Source of the DNA: Micromonospora costi
GTDB lineage: Bacteria; Actinomycetota; Actinomycetes; Mycobacteriales; Micromonosporaceae
Length of the DNA: 64,000 nt
Direction: 5' to 3'
Assembly: GCF_003626655.1 (NCBI RefSeq)
Contig: NZ_RBAN01000006.1
Coordinates: 186,001-250,000, forward strand
Made by a program: the position numbers and the translations under genes. This document shows positions 49,485 through 58,300 of the stretch, piece after piece (the first letter of the stretch is position 1; every line of letters begins with the position of its first letter). The notes under the pieces were generated by a model, which was not told the origin of the DNA, did no database searches, and saw only the letters and a list, made by a program, of their open reading frames with translations.

Positions 49485-51533
49485 ATGCCGAGACGCGCCG
49501 CCGCGGAGCCGGGCCGGGACCGCGGGCCCGCGGTCCTCTCGCCCGCCCGCTTCGGCGGTTACCCCGGGCCCCTGCGCCAGCCGATCCCTGGCAACTCGCT
49601 GATCCGGTTCCTGGCCACGACGGACCACAAGCAGATCGGCATCCTCTACCTGCTCACCTCGTTCGGGTTCTTCCTGGTGGCGGGGTTGGAGGCGATGCTG
49701 ATGCGGGCCGAGCTGGCCCGCCCCGGCCTGCAGTTCCTGTCCTCGGAGCAGTACAACCAGTTGTTCACCTCGCACGGCGCGGTGATGCTGCTGCTGTTCG
49801 CCACGCCGGCGGCGTTCGGGTTCGCGAACTTCATCGTGCCGATCCAGATCGGCGCGCCGGACGTGTCGTTCCCACGCCTGAACGCGCTGGCCTACTGGCT
49901 GTACCTGTTCGGCGGGCTCATGGTGATCGGCGGGTTCGCCGCCCCCGGCGGGTCGGCCGACTTCGGGTGGACGGCGTACACGCCGCTGAGCGACGTCGAG
50001 CACTCCCCGGGCGTGGGCGCGAACATGTGGGTCATCGGCCTGGTGATCTCGGGTCTCGGCACGATCCTCGGCGCGGTCAACCTGATCACCACGATCCTGA
50101 CCCTGCGCGCCCCCGGCATGACCATGTTCCGGATGCCGATCTTCACCTGGAACATGCTCTTCACCAGCGTCCTGGTGATCCTCGTCTTCCCCCTGCTCGC
50201 CGCGGCGCTCCTGGCACTGGCGGCCGACCGCCTGCTCAACGCGCACGTGTACGACGCCGCCACCGGCGGGCCGCTCCTCTGGCAGCACCTGTTCTGGTTC
50301 TTCGGCCATCCCGAGGTCTACATCATCGCGCTGCCGTTCTTCGGCATCATCACCGAGATCATCCCGGTGTTCTCCCGCAAGCCGATCTTCGGCTACACCG
50401 GTCTGGTGCTCGCCACCATCGCCATCACCATCCTCTCGATGACCGTGTGGGCGCACCACATGTTCGCCACCGGGCAGGTGCTCCTGCCGTTCTTCAGCAT
50501 CCTGAGCTACCTCATCGCGGTGCCCACCGGCGTGAAGTTCTTCAACTGGATCGGCACCATGTGGAAGGGCCAGATCACCTTCGAGACGCCGATGCTGTTC
50601 GCCATCGGCTTCCTGGTCACCTTCCTGCTCGGCGGGCTCACCGGTGTGCTGCTGGCCAGCCCGCCGGCCGACTACCAGACCCACGACACGTACTTCGTGG
50701 TCGCCCACTTCCACTACGTCGTCTTCGGCACCGTGGTGTTCGCGCTCTTCGGCGGCTACTACTTCTGGTGGCCCAAGTTCACCGGACGAATGCTCGACGA
50801 GCGGCTCGGCAAGGCGCACTTCTGGACGATGTTCCTCGGGTTCCACGGCACGTTCCTCGTGCACCACTGGCTCGGCAGTGAGGGCATGCCCCGGCGGTAC
50901 GCCGACTACCTGCCCAGCGACGGATTCACGACCCTCAACACCATCTCCTCCATCTCCGCGTTCGTGCTCGGCTTCTCCACCCTGTTCTTCATCTACAACA
51001 CGTGGAAGTCGTGGCGGTACGGGACCATGGTCACCGTCGACGACCCCTGGGGATTCGGCAACTCCCTGGAGTGGGCCACCACCTGCCCGCCGCCGCTGCG
51101 CAACTTCGACCGGATGCCCCGCATCCGCTCCGAACGCCCCGCCTTCGACGCCAAGTACGGCACGCTCGTCGCCGACCTCGGCCGCGACCTGCCCCAACGG
51201 ACGACGCGGCCGCCCCAGGAGATGCGCGAGGAGCTGCGACACGTCGTACAGGCGCCCGAGTCGCCGGCCGCCGAGGGCGCGCACGGGCCGCGCGAGGTCG
51301 TCGAGTACACGCCGGCGCCGCAGTCCGGCGCCCGCCCCGTGAACGTGCCCCGCCCCGAGCACGTCCGCCGTCCGAGCTTCGAGGAGACCGACGAGCCCGA
51401 GGAGACACGCCTCGGCGCCCAGCGGGCGCCGCAGGAGAAGGAGGAGTGGCGGCACCCGCACAGCCACGGCGACCCACCGGAGCGTCCCCACGGGCCGGAC
51501 GGGCCGCCGCCGGAACGGGAGGACGGCACGTGA
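49485..51533 (+). CDS. ctaD: Cytochrome c oxidase subunit I (CtaD) with long C-terminal tail
   Basis: 682 residues, with 12 or more transmembrane helices in residues 40-500. Haem a/a3 and CuB ligands are present: His97 (TSHGAVML), His275/Tyr279 (FFGHPEVY), His324-His325 (WAHHMFATG), and His408/His410 (VAHFHY). This is the catalytic subunit of the aa3-type respiratory oxidase. The last 120 residues (after about 560) are a hydrophilic, Pro/Glu/Arg/His-rich tail not usual for CtaD (PHSHGDPPERPHGP), probably cytoplasmic and disordered. No other oxidase subunit (ctaC, ctaE) is in the window, so this copy is separated from them. Confidence 0.95.
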   Translation: MPRRAAAEPGRDRGPAVLSPARFGGYPGPLRQPIPGNSLIRFLATTDHKQIGILYLLTSFGFFLVAGLEAMLMRAELARPGLQFLSSEQYNQLFTSHGAVMLLLFATPAAFGFANFIVPIQIGAPDVSFPRLNALAYWLYLFGGLMVIGGFAAPGGSADFGWTAYTPLSDVEHSPGVGANMWVIGLVISGLGTILGAVNLITTILTLRAPGMTMFRMPIFTWNMLFTSVLVILVFPLLAAALLALAADRLLNAHVYDAATGGPLLWQHLFWFFGHPEVYIIALPFFGIITEIIPVFSRKPIFGYTGLVLATIAITILSMTVWAHHMFATGQVLLPFFSILSYLIAVPTGVKFFNWIGTMWKGQITFETPMLFAIGFLVTFLLGGLTGVLLASPPADYQTHDTYFVVAHFHYVVFGTVVFALFGGYYFWWPKFTGRMLDERLGKAHFWTMFLGFHGTFLVHHWLGSEGMPRRYADYLPSDGFTTLNTISSISAFVLGFSTLFFIYNTWKSWRYGTMVTVDDPWGFGNSLEWATTCPPPLRNFDRMPRIRSERPAFDAKYGTLVADLGRDLPQRTTRPPQEMREELRHVVQAPESPAAEGAHGPREVVEYTPAPQSGARPVNVPRPEHVRRPSFEETDEPEETRLGAQRAPQEKEEWRHPHSHGDPPERPHGPDGPPPEREDGT

Positions 51534-51534
51534 G

Positions 51535-51565
51535 GACGGGCCGGCACCCTCGGTGCCGGCCCGTC
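51535..51565. terminator. Perfect bidirectional terminator between ctaD and the sigma factor gene
   Basis: 14-bp arms GACGGGCCGGCACC / GGTGCCGGCCCGTC with a 3-base loop, followed by a pyrimidine stretch. It separates two convergent genes. Confidence 0.85.
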
Positions 51566-51578
51566 CGTCGCGTACGGA

Positions 51579-52715
51579 TCAGTCGCGTGTGGGCGCCAGG
51601 CCGGCGGCGGTCAGCGAGCGGCGTACCGCGGGCTGCACGCGGGTCAGCCGCAGCGGCACGCCGGTACGGGCCGCCGCGTCCCGTCCGGCCACCAGCGCCG
51701 CGATCCCCCCGGCGTCGACCCCGCCCGCACCGACGAGGTCGACCACCACCTCGCTCGGCTGGCCGGTGACCGCCTCCAGCATCGCCCGGCGCAGCTGGTC
51801 CGCGCCGTCACGGTCCACGTCGCCGCCGACCTCGACCACCACCCGGTCGCCGTTCTGCCGGACCGAGATCCGCGGCTTCGCCGCCTCGGACTCCGCGGCG
51901 CCGTTCTGCCAGGGCGGCGGGGCGTCGGCGAGCATCGCCTGGCGCAGCCAGGTCAACGCCCGCGACAACAGCCGGGAGACGTGCATCTGCGAGATGCCGA
52001 AGCGGGCCGCGATCTCGGCCTGGGTCTGGTTGCCGTAGAAGCGCATCGCGAGGATCCGGCGCTCGCGCCACGGCAGGCGGTGCAGTAGCCCGCTCACGGT
52101 GACCCGGTCGTCGACGGACTCCAGCGCGTTGTCCGACTCACCCACCAGGTCGCCGAACTCGGCCGAGCTCTCCCCGCCGACCGGCGCGTTCAGCGACGCC
52201 GGGCTGTAGCCGGCGGCCGACTCCAGCGCGGCGAGGATCTCCTCCTCCGGCGTCTCCAGCCGTTCGGCCAGTTCGGCCACCGACGGCGCCCGGGACAGCT
52301 CGCTGGTCAGCGCCGCAGTGGCCTGTCCCACCTCGAGGATCAGGTCGCGCAGCCGCCGGGGCACGTGCACGCCCCAGGTCCGGTCCCGGAAGTGCCGCTT
52401 GATCTCACCGACGATGGTGATCGCCGCGTACGCCGTGAACGAGCCCCGTTCCGGGTCGTACCGGTCGACGGCGTTCACCAGCCCCAGGCGCGCCACCTGC
52501 TCCAGATCCTCCAGCGGCTCCCCCCGCCCCCGGTACCGGCGGGCGAGCCGGCCGGCGAACGGCAGGGCGAACCGGACCAGGTCGTCGCGGGCCTCCTGCC
52601 GCCGCTCGGGCGGCAGGCCCTCAATCCGCGCCGCGTACGCGAGCGCGGCCGCGTCGAGGTCCTCCAGGCCCCGCTCGGTGGGTGGTGGTGTGCTTGTGGT
52701 GGTCTGTCCGAACAT
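51579..52715 (-). CDS. SigB/F/G-type RNA polymerase sigma factor fused to a STAS domain
   Basis: 378 residues. Residues 40-260 contain sigma regions 2 to 4: region 2 DLVRFALPFAGRLARRYRGR and FTAYAAITIVGEIKRHFRDR, region 3 LTSELSRAPSVAELAERL, region 4.2 TQAEIAARFGISQMHVSRLL. This is the SigB/SigF/SigG group. Residues 280-378 form a STAS (anti-anti-sigma) domain (DRVVVEVGGDVDRDGADQLR; SEVVVDLVGAGGVDAGG) where the phospho-serine site reads DAGG, so it cannot be phosphorylated there. The fusion is uncommon; the STAS tail may bind its own anti-sigma. Start ATG with GGGAGG. A GTTT-N14-GGGAC element upstream could be a weak own-type promoter. Confidence 0.9.
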   Translation of the reverse strand: MFGQTTTSTPPPTERGLEDLDAAALAYAARIEGLPPERRQEARDDLVRFALPFAGRLARRYRGRGEPLEDLEQVARLGLVNAVDRYDPERGSFTAYAAITIVGEIKRHFRDRTWGVHVPRRLRDLILEVGQATAALTSELSRAPSVAELAERLETPEEEILAALESAAGYSPASLNAPVGGESSAEFGDLVGESDNALESVDDRVTVSGLLHRLPWRERRILAMRFYGNQTQAEIAARFGISQMHVSRLLSRALTWLRQAMLADAPPPWQNGAAESEAAKPRISVRQNGDRVVVEVGGDVDRDGADQLRRAMLEAVTGQPSEVVVDLVGAGGVDAGGIAALVAGRDAAARTGVPLRLTRVQPAVRRSLTAAGLAPTRD

Positions 52716-52938
52716 CCGCGCCTCCCTCAGGAAGGTCCCCCGCCCGGATTGGGAAACCGGTCGTGCGCGTGGTCGGGCCACGCACCGGGCCGGAAAGTGG
52801 GTTACGTGACTGGGACGCCAGCGGGCGACGAGACACGCTGCGCTACGTGATCAGTCCATCGCAGCCAGCGATGTTCCCGCTCCGTAGGTACTCAATCACG
52901 GGATCCCAGGTTCGCGAGGATGTTTCGCTGGGCTCACC

Positions 52939-54378
52939 TCAAGAGACGAGCAGCCCCTGGTCGGTGCCGCTGTCGCGGAGCACGGCCAGCGCCTCGGCCA
53001 CGGCCAGCGGAGGCGGCTGCGGCAGGTCGTACGGCTGGGCCCGAAGCACCTCGGTGGCCCGGCGCGTGGGCACCGAGGCGACCGGGTAGCCCCGCGCCGA
53101 GGTCCGGTCCAGGGCCCGGCGCCGGCGCCCGAAGCCAGCCACCGCGAGCCACTGCGGCAGCCCCGCGAGCGCCGGCGAGCGGACCCCGGGCGGCTCGGGC
53201 AGCACGTCCACGGAGGTGAACGGCTCGCTGCCGGCGAGCCACCACTCGACGCCCTCGACGCTGCGCCGGGTGGCGTTCTCGCACCAGTACGGCACCATCC
53301 CCGCCCGCACCACCTGCCACGGGTCGAGCAGCCGACCGCACTCCACCACGAGCCGGTCGCCGGTCTTGCCCGCCGCGCGCAGCCAGCGGCGGTACAGGTC
53401 GGCGATCGCCGCGCTGAGCGCCTCGGGCCGCGGGAAGAGCACCCGGTGCAGCGGGTGGCCGCCACGCCCGGCCCAGTCCCGGGCGCTGAGTTCGAAACCG
53501 GACTCCACGCCGTGCTCGGCGTACCCGGACGAGGACGAGACCTGCGGCGGTTCCCAGCGTGCCGCGTCACCGCCCGCCGACCGGAGCACCTGGCGCAGCG
53601 CGTGGCTGTCCGGGTGGAAGTCCACCGGATCCAGCCCGCTGCCCGGGCAGCCGACCTGGAAGCTGTGCCCGTTACCCGGGTCGAGCACCGGCCACGTACG
53701 CGCGTCGCGCAGCAGCAGCACCGGGGCGCCGGGGGCCAGCCGGTCGGTGAGGAACCGCCGGTACGCGGCCGGCAGGGTCCGCCACCGGGCCGCCAGGGCG
53801 ACCGTCGCCCCGGCCAGCGCGCCGCGGCTCGCCGGGCAGTGCACCTGGCGTACGTGCAGGTCGTCGTTGCCCGCGAGCAGCCGCCCCGCGAGTGCGGCCC
53901 CGTGGTCCAGGGCGGCGCCCGGCCGGTCCACGGCGCCCTGCGCCCAGTGGACGGTCATCTCGAAGCCGGCGGGCAGCCAGGGCACGCCGAGGGCGACCGC
54001 GAGGTGCGCCGCGGCGCCGTGCGGCGAGCCGAGCACCGCGCCCGGGTAGCGGCGCCGCGGGTACTGGTCGACGAACCAGCCCGCCACCCGGCCGGCGTCG
54101 ACGTCGGCGGTCTGTGCGGGCGTCAGCGCCACCCGGCCGGCGGCGCGGGTGACCGCCGCGCGGCGCACCGGGTCCGGGGCGCCGGGAAAGCGGGACACCG
54201 GTCCCGGGTGTCCCAGGTCGGCGCAGTCCGTGCCGCGCAGCGCGCGGGCCGTGGCGGCGACCAGGATCCGGGCGCTGCTGCCGGCCGCCACGACACGGTC
54301 GCCGGCCATGCCGGCGTCCGCAGCCACCAGCCCCTCGTGCACCTTGTGCACCGGCCCCACCTTGCCTCGTTCGCTCAC
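52939..54378 (-). CDS. Conserved hypothetical protein
   Basis: 479 residues of unknown family. Features: AGRVALTPAQTADVDAGRVA at the N-terminal third, AHLAVALGVPWLPAGFEMTV, TRSGG-less glycine-rich GCPGSGLDPVDFHPD SHALRQVL, and a C-terminal third with WYC-like aromatic pairs (GVEWWLAGSEPFTSVDVLPE). No signal peptide, no membrane segment, no domain recognised. GTG 54378 is the start used because homologous-looking sequence begins about there, but the RBS is weak and an earlier GTG 183 bases upstream is in frame, so the start is uncertain. It converges on the sigma gene's upstream region. Confidence 0.6.
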   Translation of the reverse strand: MSERGKVGPVHKVHEGLVAADAGMAGDRVVAAGSSARILVAATARALRGTDCADLGHPGPVSRFPGAPDPVRRAAVTRAAGRVALTPAQTADVDAGRVAGWFVDQYPRRRYPGAVLGSPHGAAAHLAVALGVPWLPAGFEMTVHWAQGAVDRPGAALDHGAALAGRLLAGNDDLHVRQVHCPASRGALAGATVALAARWRTLPAAYRRFLTDRLAPGAPVLLLRDARTWPVLDPGNGHSFQVGCPGSGLDPVDFHPDSHALRQVLRSAGGDAARWEPPQVSSSSGYAEHGVESGFELSARDWAGRGGHPLHRVLFPRPEALSAAIADLYRRWLRAAGKTGDRLVVECGRLLDPWQVVRAGMVPYWCENATRRSVEGVEWWLAGSEPFTSVDVLPEPPGVRSPALAGLPQWLAVAGFGRRRRALDRTSARGYPVASVPTRRATEVLRAQPYDLPQPPPLAVAEALAVLRDSGTDQGLLVS

Positions 54379-54560
54379 CACGCGGCCCGGCTTCCCGTCC
54401 GGATGCGGTTCAAACGGGCCGTCCCCCACCCGTCGGGACCAATCCGCTGATCGGGGGCGCTTCGCCAATACCGGGCGGTAGGTGTCGTCCGCGCCGCCTC
54501 GCCCCGGGCGTCCCGCACCGGCCCGAAAGGCCGGGCGCCGACCCCGCCGACGCCGTTTCA

Positions 54561-54602
54561 CCGGTGCGGCGGCACCCCGTGGTCGGGATGCCGCCGCACC
54601 GG
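54561..54602 (-). terminator. Terminator after the TPP enzyme gene
   Basis: Perfect 14-bp arms (CCGGTGCGGCGGCA / TGCCGCCGCACCGG) with a 14-base loop, 26 bases beyond the stop codon of the TPP enzyme gene. Confidence 0.75.
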
Positions 54603-54627
54603 CGGTCCTACGGTCGACTCCCGGTCG

Positions 54628-56388
54628 CTAGACCAGGTCCTCCGCGGCGACGGAGAGCTGCCGGTCCACCTGCTCCCGGACCCGGCGCGCGGCGTCGCCG
54701 TCGGCGAACACGCCGCGCAGGTCGGCGAAGGCCGGTTCGGGTGGGGCGAGCGGCACGCGGGCGTCGACCACGGCCTCCACGACACACGGGCGGTCCGCGG
54801 CCAGCGCCTCGTCCCAGGCCGCGCCGACCAGCTCGGGCCGGTCCACCCGGACGCCGTGCAGCCCCAGCAGGCGCGCCCAGCCGGCGTACGGCACGTCCGG
54901 CCGGCGGCGCCCCGGGTCGGTTACGGGCTGCCGCCCGCCGCCCATCCCCGACTGGTCACGGTTGTTGAGCACCAGCACGACCAGCCGCGGATCCCGCCAG
55001 CGCGGCCAGTGGTGCGCCACAGTGATCAGCTCGGCCAGGCCGTTCAGCTGCATCGCGCCGTCGCCCATCAGCGCGATCACCGGCTGGTCGGGCGCCGCGA
55101 GCTTGGCGGCCACCGCGTACGGCAGGGCGCAGCCCATCGAACCGAGCGTGCCGCACAGCTGGGCGTTCACGCCGACCGGCAGCTCCAGGTGCCGCGCGTA
55201 CCAGTAGATGACCGACCCGACGTCCACGGCGAGCGCGGCCGACCGCGGCACCCGGGGGGACAACTCCTGGAGCACCTGCTGCGGGTTAACCGGCTCCGCG
55301 GGCGCGGCCGCGCGCTCGGTCAGCTCCTGCCGCCAGCGGTCCACCGAGTTCTCGACGGTGGCCCGCCACCGCGGGCTGGGACGGTCCGGCAGCCGGTCCA
55401 GCAGCGCGCGCAGCGTCTCGGCGGCGTCGCCGACCAGCGGGACGTCCACCGGGTACCGGCTGCCGATGCGGCGGCCGTCGATGTCGATCTGCACGGTCCG
55501 GACCTGCCCCGGCATCGGCAGGTAGCCGGTCCACGGGTCGTTCGTGCCGACCATCACCAGGGTGTCGCACCCGCCCATGAGTTCCGCGGCCGCCCGGGTG
55601 CCCGCCTCGCCGAGCACACCGGCGTGGAAGGGCAGCCGCTCGTCGAGCACCGTCTTGCCCAGCAGCGAACTGGCCACCCCCGCGCCGAGCCGGTCGGCCA
55701 GTTCGAGCACCTCGTCCTCGGCGCCCCGGGCCCCCTGGCCCACGAGGATCGCGGTGCGCTGGCCGCTGGCGAGCACCTGCGCGGCGGCGGCCAGGTCGAC
55801 GTCGTGCGGCAGCACCCGTGCCAACGGCTCGCCCGGCGTCGCGGTGATCACGCCCGCGGCGTACGCCTGGAGGTCGGGCACGGTGGCCTCCTGCACCTGC
55901 CGGGGCAGCACCACGCACACCGGGCTGCGGGTCGCCGCGGCCGTGCGGAACGCCTGGTCGAGCAGGGTCGGCACCTGGCCGGGGCCGCGCGCGTAGTGGA
56001 CGAACTGGTTGCACACGTCGGCGAAGAGGCGGCTCAACCCGATCTCCTGGTGCGCGCCGCCCAGCGGGCCGGAGACGTCCTCGCCGACGATCGCCACCAC
56101 CGGCTTGCTGTCCAGTTTGGCGTCGTACAGGCCGTTGAGCAGCTGCACCGCGCTCGGCCCCTGGGTGGCGAGGCAGACGCCGATCCCACCGGTGAACTTC
56201 GCGTGCCCGGTCGCCATGAACGAGGCGGTCTCCTCGTGCCGCGCCGGCACGAACTCCGGGTCACCGCCCGCGCGGTCCAGCGCCGCGACCAGCGGGGCGA
56301 TCGCCTCGCCCGGATAGCCGAACGCCCGCGGCACCCGCCAGGCCCGCAGCCGGTCGACCACCAGGTCGGCGGCGATCCGCTCAGCCAT
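54628..56388 (-). CDS. Thiamine-pyrophosphate-dependent enzyme (pyruvate oxidase/acetolactate synthase-like)
   Basis: 586 residues of the TPP enzyme superfamily. N-terminal Pyr domain has the activating Glu in FVPARHEETASFMATGHAKF; the PP domain has the Mg2+/TPP motif ALMGDGAMQLNGLAELITVA followed by LVVLVLNNRDQSG. The central FAD-binding-like domain (AAILVGQGARGAEDEVLELA) is as in pyruvate oxidases and benzoylformate decarboxylase relatives; the real substrate is uncertain. Its start overlaps the Vms1-like gene's stop by 8 bases. The combination of a decarboxylase-like enzyme with a peptidyl-tRNA hydrolase-like protein has no obvious pathway. Confidence 0.88.
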   Translation of the reverse strand: MAERIAADLVVDRLRAWRVPRAFGYPGEAIAPLVAALDRAGGDPEFVPARHEETASFMATGHAKFTGGIGVCLATQGPSAVQLLNGLYDAKLDSKPVVAIVGEDVSGPLGGAHQEIGLSRLFADVCNQFVHYARGPGQVPTLLDQAFRTAAATRSPVCVVLPRQVQEATVPDLQAYAAGVITATPGEPLARVLPHDVDLAAAAQVLASGQRTAILVGQGARGAEDEVLELADRLGAGVASSLLGKTVLDERLPFHAGVLGEAGTRAAAELMGGCDTLVMVGTNDPWTGYLPMPGQVRTVQIDIDGRRIGSRYPVDVPLVGDAAETLRALLDRLPDRPSPRWRATVENSVDRWRQELTERAAAPAEPVNPQQVLQELSPRVPRSAALAVDVGSVIYWYARHLELPVGVNAQLCGTLGSMGCALPYAVAAKLAAPDQPVIALMGDGAMQLNGLAELITVAHHWPRWRDPRLVVLVLNNRDQSGMGGGRQPVTDPGRRRPDVPYAGWARLLGLHGVRVDRPELVGAAWDEALAADRPCVVEAVVDARVPLAPPEPAFADLRGVFADGDAARRVREQVDRQLSVAAEDLV

Positions 56389-57505
56389 TGCCGCGCCCCG
56401 GCGTGCTCGCGTCGACGTAGCGCAGCACCGCGCCGACGCCGTCGGTCAGCTCCGGCGCCTCCTCCGGGCCCAGCACGGTCAGTTCCGCGTCGGTGCCCAC
56501 CAGCGCGCGCACCAGCGCCGCGTCGGCGCGTACCCGCTGCGGGTCGGCCACCGACATCGCGGAGAGCTGCCCCGGGTCCACGGCGATCTCGGTGGGCTCC
56601 GGACCGATCCAGAGCTGACCGTCGGCCGACGGGTCGTCCACGATGAGCATGGTCTCGACCTGGTTGCGCTGGAGCGCGCCGACCACCGCGTCGAGGCCGG
56701 CGCCGACGTCCTCCTGCATGCCGAACCGGTCCAGGGCGGCGGCGATGCGCTGGTCGGCCACCTCGGCGATGGTCTGCACGGTCAGGTCGTCCAGCAGGGT
56801 CTGGTCGGCGCCGCCGGCCCGGGACCCGGCGTCCGTGCGCACCACGACGTCCTGCCAGCGCGGTGGCATCTGCGCGGCGATCACCCCGGTGGCCCGCACG
56901 TCGCCGGCCACCACCACGACGTCCGCGCCGACCCGTTCGGCCAGGTCCACGGTCGCGGCCGTGACGTCGCCCGCATTGTGGTGCCACGCCTCCATGGCCG
57001 CGCGCTGGTAGCGCGACTGCGACCAGCCGCCCGGCCGCACGCGGCGCAGCTGGAAGTCCTCCCGGCCCACCACGTGCGCCCGGCGCGGCACACCCCCGGC
57101 GCTGACCGCCATGGCGTCCGCGCCCGTCCGGTCGGCCAGCACCCGCACCCAGGCCACCTGTTCACCGCGCTGGGCGAGCAGCGGCATGACGTGCGGCAGC
57201 GGCGCGTACGAGGCGAGGTCACGCAGCGGCGGAGCGGACAGGTACTCGGTGAGCACCACCCGGCCCCGGGTGGCGAAGACGGCCAGCCCGTAGTCCCCGG
57301 CGATCGGGTCGTGGCCGCGCACCACCCGGTCCAGCGCGGCGACGGTCGGCTCGTCCGCGCCCTGGTCGGTGAGTTGACCCTGCAGTGCCCGCCAGCGCAG
57401 GTCGAGCGCCGGGTGGGCGTCGTGCGTGTCGGCCGACGCGTCCACGTACACGGAGCACCACGGCCCGGGACGGTCGTAGAGCGGGCGCAGGAAGGACAGC
57501 TGCAT
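56381..57505 (-). CDS. Vms1/Ankzf1-like protein (baeRF family, Rv2629-type)
   Basis: 374 residues resembling the actinobacterial Rv2629/baeRF family, which is related to the Vms1/ANKZF1 peptidyl-tRNA hydrolase fold: WCSVYVDASADTHDAHPALD at the N-terminus, VVVVAGDVRATGVIAAQMPP and the Mu-domain-like LDDLTVQTIAEVADQRIAAA. In eukaryotes Vms1 releases stalled nascent chains; the bacterial members are linked to hypoxia and stress (in mycobacteria). The catalytic GxxQ loop is replaced here by GGADQT, so activity is uncertain. First gene of a two-gene operon. Confidence 0.75.
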   Translation of the reverse strand: MQLSFLRPLYDRPGPWCSVYVDASADTHDAHPALDLRWRALQGQLTDQGADEPTVAALDRVVRGHDPIAGDYGLAVFATRGRVVLTEYLSAPPLRDLASYAPLPHVMPLLAQRGEQVAWVRVLADRTGADAMAVSAGGVPRRAHVVGREDFQLRRVRPGGWSQSRYQRAAMEAWHHNAGDVTAATVDLAERVGADVVVVAGDVRATGVIAAQMPPRWQDVVVRTDAGSRAGGADQTLLDDLTVQTIAEVADQRIAAALDRFGMQEDVGAGLDAVVGALQRNQVETMLIVDDPSADGQLWIGPEPTEIAVDPGQLSAMSVADPQRVRADAALVRALVGTDAELTVLGPEEAPELTDGVGAVLRYVDASTPGRGNG

Positions 57506-57656
57506 GCTCGACCCCTTTCCAGCTCGGCCCTGCGCTTACCCGTGCGGCCCCGGATGTCACCTGACGCTCGTGAGCGCGTGACCAGGTTTCATTCACGCCG
57601 TTCGACCCCCGACGTGGATACCATCAGTGAACGGATCAGGACTCTCGGTGGTGAGC

Positions 57657-58196
57657 ATGGACAGCGGACTCGATACCCGGCGGATCGCCCACCCGACGGA
57701 GCGGATCTTCACCGGCCGCGTCGTCCGGCTGCTCGACGGGTACTCCCGGGAGGTGGCCGTCGGGCAGCCGGTCCTCGTGGCGGTGCTGGCCGCGGCCGGC
57801 GTGGCGAGCCTGCTGATGCTGCTGGTACGCGCGGTGCTGCCCGGCGGCGCGGCCCGCGCCCGGCGGCGCTGGAAGGACCTGAAGAAGGGTCCGGAATACC
57901 TGGTGACGCCGCTGCGGCTGCGCGACGCCACCGGCCGGCTCTGCGAGGTCGAGCTCCACGGCCACCTGCCGCAGAGCGCCCTGCACCCCGCCGACCACGT
58001 GCAACTGACCCTCCGGCCGCAGAACGACCCGGAGCTGCCGCCCCGCATCGAGCGCATCGTCAACCTCACCACCGGGCAGCTGCTGACGCCCCGGACCGCG
58101 ACGGTGTGGACTCATCTCGGCCCGCCGCTGCTGCTGCAGGCCCTGCTCGGGGCCCTGCTGCTGGCGGCCATCGCCGCCTGGTCCGCCCTGCGCTGA
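57657..58196 (+). CDS. Membrane protein of unknown function
   Basis: 179 residues. One transmembrane helix near residue 40 (LVAVLAAAGVASLLMLLVRA), a cytoplasmic beta-rich domain (LRLRDATGRLCEVELHGHLP; HVQLTLRPQNDPELPPRIER) and a C-terminal transmembrane pair (PPLLLQALLGALLLAAIAAW). No named family. ATG 57657 has GGTGGTGAG upstream; GTG 57627 is in frame but less supported. Divergent from the Vms1-like gene. Confidence 0.65.
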   Translation: MDSGLDTRRIAHPTERIFTGRVVRLLDGYSREVAVGQPVLVAVLAAAGVASLLMLLVRAVLPGGAARARRRWKDLKKGPEYLVTPLRLRDATGRLCEVELHGHLPQSALHPADHVQLTLRPQNDPELPPRIERIVNLTTGQLLTPRTATVWTHLGPPLLLQALLGALLLAAIAAWSALR

Positions 58197-58300
58197 CGGC
58201 CGCACCACCGCCCCACGCCCGCGACGCCCCGGCGCGATCACGGGAGCGCGACGCCGGCGTGGGCGTTTGCCGCGACGCCGGTGCGGGCACAGGCACGGCC

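Noticed and set aside
49428..51491. A 687-codon minus-strand frame opposite ctaD
   Set aside because: CtaD haem ligands are intact on the plus strand; the reverse frame is His/Glu/Arg-rich noise.
52735..52757. GTTT-N14-GGGAC before the sigma factor gene as an autoregulatory promoter
   Set aside because: Two of five -10 bases differ; kept only as a weak possibility in the gene entry.
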